Source: Astropecten irregularis (Eukaryota; Echinodermata; Asteroidea; Paxillosida; Astropectinidae). From it: DNA of 64,000 nt. Position 1 is the first letter of the stretch, and every line of letters begins with the position of its first letter. The DNA is taken from contig OZ020263.1 of assembly GCA_963971285.1 (NCBI GenBank), positions 310,001-374,000 of the forward strand, in the 5' to 3' direction. Both the position numbers and the translations under genes were made by a program. Under the pieces are notes generated by a model that was given only the letters and a program-made list of their open reading frames with translations, did no database searches and was not told the DNA's origin. Positions 61,001-64,000 of the stretch are shown piece after piece.

Positions 61001-62432
61001 GCCTTACATGGAGTCGCTGAGTTAGATCGTAAGCAGGTGCAGTCAGACTTGGACTTAGCTTTGCAGGTATGGAAGATGGGGATTAGTTTAGGATTCAAGA
61101 TGAGTTCTTAGATGCTTTTGGGAGGTAAATTGAGATCATGATGACAAGGAATTAAACGTCCTTCATGCTTTGTGTATTACAGTGATTGTAGATCACTTGG
61201 CAGTAATATTAAATTAAAGTATGACACCTCACGTCTTTTGCTCCTGAAGATCAACATTCTTCTGAATAAACCTAATCAATTATGGTTCATGGGAAATAAC
61301 CCTGCAGCCACCTGCTAATTCTATCAAATGTCCCACCAGCTTCATTCACAAATCACTAGCATCAGCATTATGATACACTTTTTACTCAAAATGGAGTAAG
61401 TTTTCTCCAAACATAGAAATAACAAGTCTGATCCATGTTTGTATTTTGCAGCATTCTGTCCTAGATGAGGACATCACTGAAGCTGTTTGTATCGTAGCAG
61501 ACACTGATAATTGGACAGTTGAGCTCTTATCCAGTGGCCATGTCAGTTCATCATCTTACAAACCACAGTCATCAGAGGTTCAACTCTCCGAGTGTATTTA
61601 TGATCTCCTGGAGTCTGTACGGAACATGTGTCATCTTAGAATGCCTTCAGACTTTGTAAGTAGATTCTAGGGCTGTAAGTTTACGAATAATTTTGTAACC
61701 GGTTTCCCGTTTGTTTTTCGGTTACGATTACCCGTATAACAAAGAAATAGTAAGTTTGGGTCTTTTAGGAACTTGGTTGACAACATTCTTTTGTCACAAC
61801 ATTTGGCAGTGGTAGACATAGCAAAATGTTTGGCCTTTGCTTTGCATAAGCCTGCTGGTCCAATTTTCAAAAGATCATTGACATTTTTTTCTTTGTGAAC
61901 TCTAGATGTGTCTATGTTTCAAAAAGAAGAGGCCATTAAAAAGATACTTTTCGATTAACCTAACTGGGAAAATGTACCCGGGTACCCTTTTGAACGGTCA
62001 GTTAACCGGATACAAACTGCAGCCTTAGTAGATTCCTACTCTTAGGGTCAGGTTCCTGGCCCACAGAAAACCTTGTGACTTGTGAAAGTTCGGAGCTTAA
62101 AGAATATTCATTATGACTAAGAAATGTTCATTAAATCTCTTTAAAGGGCTCCTATGCTAATATTTCCATAACATTCTCTCTTACAGTGCCTTATGCATCT
62201 TGAAGACAAACTCCAAGAGGTTTACTTCAAGAGCACGGCCCTTGCATCTTATCTTGACCAGAATCCACGGGCTGGACCCAAGGAACTGACCGCTGTCCTG
62301 GGCTTTGAGTCTTCAGACCTTCCTCTGTTACTGAGCATAGTTAGTGTCCATTCTCCCAACATCATTAAGAGTATTCTAAGGGAGTCTTATGATCAGAGAC
62401 CTAATACAGGTCGGCATTCTCCTGCAGAGTGA
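48944..62432 (+). CDS. FNIP: Folliculin-interacting protein (single FNIP1/FNIP2 orthologue), 16 coding exons
   Basis: By family knowledge FNIP forms a heterodimer with folliculin. The complex acts at the lysosome as a GAP for RagC/D and also binds AMPK and Hsp90; the catalytic arginine lies in FLCN, not here. I recognised it by reading conserved vertebrate FNIP blocks in order: [17 protein letters not shown] (longin start), [95 protein letters not shown], and [14 protein letters not shown] near the C-terminus. Coding exons: 48944-49041, 50006-50035, 54322-54445, 54644-54787, 55006-55163, 55622-55707, 56000-56074, 56303-56463, 56988-57191, 57683-57855, 58254-58371, 58670-58722, 58912-60681, 60898-61066, 61452-61655, 62187-62432. 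Phases add up to 3,813 nt (1,270 residues plus stop), slightly longer than human FNIP1 and FNIP2. A longin region (about 45-200) and a split DENN region (about 290-480 and 1075-1265) flank a long disordered linker. Only the 3' edge of exon 6 is doubtful. Confidence 0.96.
50006..50035 (+). CDS. FNIP: FNIP exon 2, 30-nt microexon
   Basis: A T-rich tract ending TTTCAG precedes it and GTGAGT follows it. Thirty nucleotides keep the frame, since both neighbouring junctions are phase 2. Included, it inserts ten residues (SPEVLASYK plus junction serines) between the basic N-terminus and the longin domain. Skipped, exon 1 joins exon 3 cleanly. Vertebrate FNIPs have no obvious equivalent residues here, so it is probably a cassette exon. 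Confidence 0.7.
51235..51410 (+). mobile_element. hAT-like MITE, copy B (176 bp), in FNIP intron 2
   Basis: Ends CAGGGATGTGA / TCACATCCCTG are exact inverted repeats. The interior shares AAATCTGAAAACA and AAAAAGCTG with copy A. No clean 8-bp duplication remains. Confidence 0.72.
53838..54025 (+). other. Candidate alternative first exon of FNIP inside intron 2
   Basis: An open frame from ATG reads [17 protein letters not shown], then [18 protein letters not shown] and [13 protein letters not shown]. It ends in phase 2 at AG|GTAACG, so splicing to the acceptor at 54322 gives ...[10 protein letters not shown] in frame. Codon choice looks coding. Alternative acceptors upstream (53820-53836) could make it an internal exon. 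It has no vertebrate counterpart I know of and may instead be a fragment of a mobile element. Confidence 0.35.
54176..54216 (-). repeat. SINE fragment with B box (FNIP intron 2)
   Basis: AAACTGGAGTGGGATTCGAA followed by CCAGCGACC matches the B-box side of the 60.7-kb copy. No A box remains. Confidence 0.5.
54322..54445 (+). CDS. FNIP: FNIP exon 3 (longin domain start)
   Basis: Encodes [33 protein letters not shown] and KKKEQNAQ. This aligns with the human block [32 protein letters not shown]. Acceptor TTGTAG, donor GTGAGT. It ends in phase 0. Confidence 0.95.
54644..54787 (+). CDS. FNIP: FNIP exon 4
   Basis: Forty-eight residues rich in Ser, Gln and Asn that end in SNKYV. This is the variable part of the longin region that in vertebrates precedes the KYQ...SSDANMLGEMM block. 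Acceptor ACCACAG. I chose the GTAAGT donor over the GTAGTA three bases upstream; that alternative would drop one valine. Confidence 0.88.
55006..55163 (+). CDS. FNIP: FNIP exon 5 ([12 protein letters not shown] core)
   Basis: Carries the most conserved FNIP_N block: [36 protein letters not shown] and LSQVFVLRP. Acceptor TTGGTTCAG, donor GTAAGT, ending in phase 2. Confidence 0.97.
55255..55410 (-). mobile_element. Second copy of the hammerhead-bearing fragment, in FNIP intron 5
   Basis: The same body as at 37.4 kb, with about 25 bp more before the ribozyme. The core reads CUGAGGA, extra U, GACUAG-AGAAGG-CUAGUC, GAAA, CGUU (55365-55398). Stem I has decayed to about 2 bp, so self-cleavage is unlikely. 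Confidence 0.6.
55622..55707 (+). CDS. FNIP: FNIP exon 6 (3' edge uncertain)
   Basis: The acceptor GTTGCAG and the phase-2 entry are clear, and the reading frame gives [14 protein letters not shown] and [14 protein letters not shown]. The next exon needs a phase-1 exit. The best-fitting donor is GTTGGT after ATC-G, which is weak. Phase-compatible alternatives are GTACTT after CAG-C and GTATAAGT after GAT-G, which would leave an 11-nt exon. Read through, the frame stops at a TAG near 55740. A tandem duplication starts across this donor (see findings). Confidence 0.65.
55695..55960 (+). repeat. Degenerate tandem repeats at and after the FNIP exon 6 donor
   Basis: GGAATCAATCGGTTGGTTGA with ATGTTATACC is echoed at 55811 by GGAATCAGTTGGATTGAA with TGGTTATACC. 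Two units of ACACCCATCT...AGCCACCCA follow. The first copy overlaps the presumed splice donor. Confidence 0.6.
56000..56074 (+). CDS. FNIP: FNIP exon 7
   Basis: In phase 1 it reads [19 protein letters not shown] and SGVVS. This aligns with human [23 protein letters not shown]. Acceptor TTTTCTTAG, donor GTAGGG. Confidence 0.88.
56303..56463 (+). CDS. FNIP: FNIP exon 8 (TPFPSP, phospho-serine-rich)
   Basis: Encodes [32 protein letters not shown] and [13 protein letters not shown]. This matches the vertebrate SSLLITPFPSP...YQRRWRRSQTTSLENG block, which ends the longin region and contains phosphorylated serines in mammals. Acceptor CCCAACAG; the donor GTGCGC is non-consensus. Confidence 0.93.
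56768..56903 (-). mobile_element. Short poly(A)-tailed element with hammerhead-like 5' end, copy 2, in FNIP intron 8
   Basis: On the minus strand: CUUCGAGGA, extra A, perfect stem GAUCCU-GC-AGGAUC (one unpaired U), GAAA, CGUGUC, then the element body and an A-rich tail. ACGUGU can pair with itself in a dimer. The first core box is disturbed (two extra bases between CU and GAGGA). Confidence 0.55.
56988..57191 (+). CDS. FNIP: FNIP exon 9 (start of FNIP_M / DENN part)
   Basis: Sixty-eight residues including [37 protein letters not shown] and LAVEKAL. The FFFSHFxLFESH motif is diagnostic of FNIP. Acceptor TTCTTTCAG, donor GTAAGA, phase 0 on both sides. Confidence 0.97.
57683..57855 (+). CDS. 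FNIP: FNIP exon 10
   Basis: Encodes [20 protein letters not shown] and [10 protein letters not shown]. This corresponds to human [29 protein letters not shown]. Acceptor TTTCTAG, donor GTAAGT, ending in phase 2. Confidence 0.96.
58254..58371 (+). CDS. FNIP: FNIP exon 11 (HLAWVPTV)
   Basis: Encodes [20 protein letters not shown] and [10 protein letters not shown]. Human has [18 protein letters not shown]. Acceptor TTCTAAAG. A second AG eight bases further in would create a frameshift, so the first is used. Donor GTATGT. Confidence 0.96.
58670..58722 (+). CDS. FNIP: FNIP exon 12 ([11 protein letters not shown])
   Basis: A short 53-nt exon encoding [18 protein letters not shown], nearly identical to vertebrate [19 protein letters not shown]. 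Acceptor TTCCTACAG, donor GTAAGT, phase 2. Confidence 0.97.
58912..60681 (+). CDS. FNIP: FNIP exon 13, very large exon with the disordered linker
   Basis: Opens with the conserved [20 protein letters not shown] and [16 protein letters not shown] (DENN core). It then runs about 520 residues of low-complexity Ser/Thr/Pro/Gln-rich sequence, including [29 protein letters not shown] (SH3-like PxxPxR) and [18 protein letters not shown]. Vertebrate FNIPs likewise carry the linker in one large exon. Linker cysteines are sparse, and I see no counterpart of the Cys/His cluster that makes the human FNIP1 FEM1B degron. Acceptor TTTCAG, donor GTAAGT, leaving in phase 2. Confidence 0.97.
60727..60803 (-). 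repeat. tRNA-derived SINE head (FNIP intron 13)
   Basis: Minus strand: GGGCTGGATAGCTCAGTTG with D-arm GCTC/GAGC (A box), then GGTTCGATTCC (B box). The acceptor and T stems do not pair properly, so this is a tRNA-like promoter of a SINE and not a functional tRNA gene. Confidence 0.65.
60898..61066 (+). CDS. FNIP: FNIP exon 14 ([15 protein letters not shown] start)
   Basis: Encodes [20 protein letters not shown] and [18 protein letters not shown]. It begins the C-terminal conserved region; human has [23 protein letters not shown]. Acceptor CCATTAG, donor GTATGG, leaving in phase 0. Confidence 0.97.
61452..61655 (+). CDS. FNIP: FNIP exon 15 ([16 protein letters not shown])
   Basis: Encodes [19 protein letters not shown] and NWTVELLSS, then a variable stretch and [17 protein letters not shown]. 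This parallels human [25 protein letters not shown] and the helix that follows. Acceptor TTTTGCAG, donor GTAAGT, phase 0 on both sides. Confidence 0.97.
62187..62432 (+). CDS. FNIP: FNIP exon 16 (C-terminus and stop)
   Basis: Encodes [40 protein letters not shown] and [13 protein letters not shown] 17-residue tail beyond the usual FNIP end (human finishes at ...HSPYVAQILL) follows, then TGA. Acceptor TCTCTTACAG. Confidence 0.97.
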   Translation, partial: CLMHLEDKLQEVYFKSTALASYLDQNPRAGPKELTAVLGFESSDLPLLLSIVSVHSPNIIKSILRESYDQRPNTGRHSPAE

Positions 62433-63687
62433 AGCATGGTCCATCATGTACCACGACATGAATGTATTATAATAATCATCAACACATGAGTGTTTAGTGG
62501 CAATTCCGATTAATTAAACCATCCATGTTTCACTACACTAATCTTATGATTATTTCACATCAACGGTTGCGGATGTTTACAGAAAGATTGAAGAATGATG
62601 TTGCCATCAAGAAACGACCTATACTAAGATACTGCTGGCAAATAGGGTTAGCATTAAGGGTATTCATGGATTGTATGGTGAACGGGCCATTGGAATAAAC
62701 ATTAACAGTTCTTTTGAGGCCAGTATTCTATTGGACTGATATGTTCTGAACTGATGATTCTTAAGTTCATTCTGAAGATACATTTCTTTATATGAACATT
62801 TGTCTTAATTCTTAGATCTTTACTGGCTGTCCTTTAAATCTGACAACAATTCAGAATCTATTTACTGTTCCTAATATCATTATATACTTAATTTGATAGG
62901 TCATTACTTAATTTATCTGTGCAAATCTTCAATTTGACATTAAATTCTTACTTCACCCTAAAATTCATCAGATTGTGGAATTTATCATTATTGATATAAT
63001 AGAGCTTGGGCAAACTAGGACTAATTGTTATAACCGTGGCTAACCCTAGTTAACCCTGGTTAACCCTAGTTAACCCTGGTTAACCAGGATTCTTACTCAA
63101 ACATGTTCCAGATTGCTGTTTAGCTCACATGACTCAAGTCTTGAGATCAAACAAATCCAAAAATAAAGGAACTGGTCAAAGACGTAGGTAATTTGTCTCG
63201 CTAGAGAACCAAAATCATATACTGAAATTTGTAGAGCAGAGAGGAAGGATTTTTTTCTATAAATTAAATTGTACATATTGTTCAAATCATGCTGCAATTA
63301 ATATTTAACATTATTATTCGGTTGTATATTTGTGAACGAGAATTATTTATACAATTTCTCTTTCTATGAATGCACATGAAAATCATGTCCATTATTTAAA
63401 GTGCTTTTTCTGGTCATTTTTTCTTAACATGTTTTCCATTGTCTCAATGGAAAAGAAACATTGCTTATCTGTAGTATTTTATAGTTGAAAAGGTGATTCC
63501 TACAGATTTCCTTATCTAAAAAGGCTTTTTGCTTTTCAAGTAGAAAAAATGTTGGAAAGAATCGTTCATTTTGATTTGCAATTAGCTGGCAAAAATGCCT
63601 TCATTTTTTCATTTGAAATTTGTGTTAAAATTATTGTGGTAATTTTAATGTCCAGAAAGTGTGAATGTCACACACAGAATAAATAAA
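62433..63687 (+). other. Probable FNIP 3' UTR with candidate poly(A) signals
   Basis: No open coding frame follows the stop. AATAAA hexamers occur at 62694-62699 and 63162-63167, and as a doubled AATAAATAAA at 63678-63687. The last would give a UTR of about 1.25 kb. Which one is used cannot be decided from sequence. Confidence 0.45.
63039..63091 (+). repeat. 10-bp tandem repeat TTAACCCTAG / TTAACCCTGG
   Basis: About five alternating units in the presumed FNIP 3' UTR. The words resemble CCCTAA but are not telomeric repeats. Confidence 0.85.
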
Positions 63688-64000
63688 AAATGGTTCCCTA
63701 GGAATTTGTTAATTTATGACATAGAAACCAGAATTTCTACATAATTTTTAATTTTTTGATGAGCTTAAAGGTAGTCCAGGATGAACCGCCATTTTAATAT
63801 AACATGTATTTACAAACTCTTGTGAAAAGAAGTTTGCCTGGACAAGCTTGTATGTATTGGGAAAACAGGAATTGCAACATAGAATGGAAGGGCCTTTGGC
63901 AAAGACTTGTTACATGGGCTGAATATCATAGAGCTGTATTGTATGGTAGGAATGTTGCTGAAGTTTTATGCTTGGTACAATTGAGCCAAGTACCAGCCTC

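Noticed and set aside
63039..63091. Interstitial telomere repeat
   Set aside because: The unit is a 10-mer (TTAACCCTAG), not TTAGGG/CCCTAA.

Overview
This is a piece of animal nuclear genome. It is AT-rich, has long introns with GT-AG junctions, poly(A) signals and many short interspersed elements, and has no operons. The one clearly recognisable gene is the single pre-duplication FNIP (folliculin-interacting protein) gene typical of invertebrates. The recurring motifs (palindromic TACATGTA and TAGGCCTA words, a MITE with GGGGCCAATTTCATAAAAC-type ends, Penelope-like hammerhead fragments) suggest a marine deuterostome, most likely an echinoderm and perhaps a sea star. That placement is an inference from word style and was not tested by a search.

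Layout. 1-44 kb is a gene-poor stretch. It holds two related copies of a palindromic MITE (1.0 and 12.4 kb), a foldback element (4.9-5.1 kb), a CAGGGATG-ended hAT-like MITE family (19.7 and 29.8 kb, with a third copy at 51.2 kb), a 20-bp minisatellite with higher-order structure (22.2-23.0 kb), a 13-bp minisatellite (28.5-28.85 kb), tRNA-like SINE pieces, and hammerhead-ribozyme-bearing retroelement fragments (20.7 and 37.5 kb, with more at 55.4 and 56.8 kb). A coding-looking minus-strand terminal exon lies at 1.7-1.95 kb, with a poly(A) signal about 160 bp beyond its stop. A well-bounded non-coding minus-strand exon candidate lies at 6.0 kb. From 44.3 to 45.9 kb there are signs of a small spliced minus-strand transcript.

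From 46.3 to 48.45 kb a 2.1-kb non-autonomous DNA transposon with long terminal inverted repeats sits between that transcript and the FNIP start. FNIP itself runs on the plus strand from 48,944 (ATG) to 62,432 (TGA). I reconstruct 16 coding exons (3,813 nt, 1,270 residues), with all phases consistent. It includes a 30-nt in-frame microexon and one very large exon (1,770 nt) that encodes the disordered linker. Intron 2 also contains a coding-looking segment with its own ATG and a donor in the right phase to serve as an alternative first exon.

Function. By family knowledge, FNIP partners folliculin (FLCN) in a lysosome-associated complex that acts as a GAP for RagC/D in amino-acid signalling to mTORC1, and it also binds AMPK and Hsp90. 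No other gene in the window can be tied to that pathway. I found no clearly new biochemical system. The most unusual items are the short poly(A)-tailed elements whose 5' ends look like hammerhead ribozymes with one extra core nucleotide, and the alternative FNIP exon.
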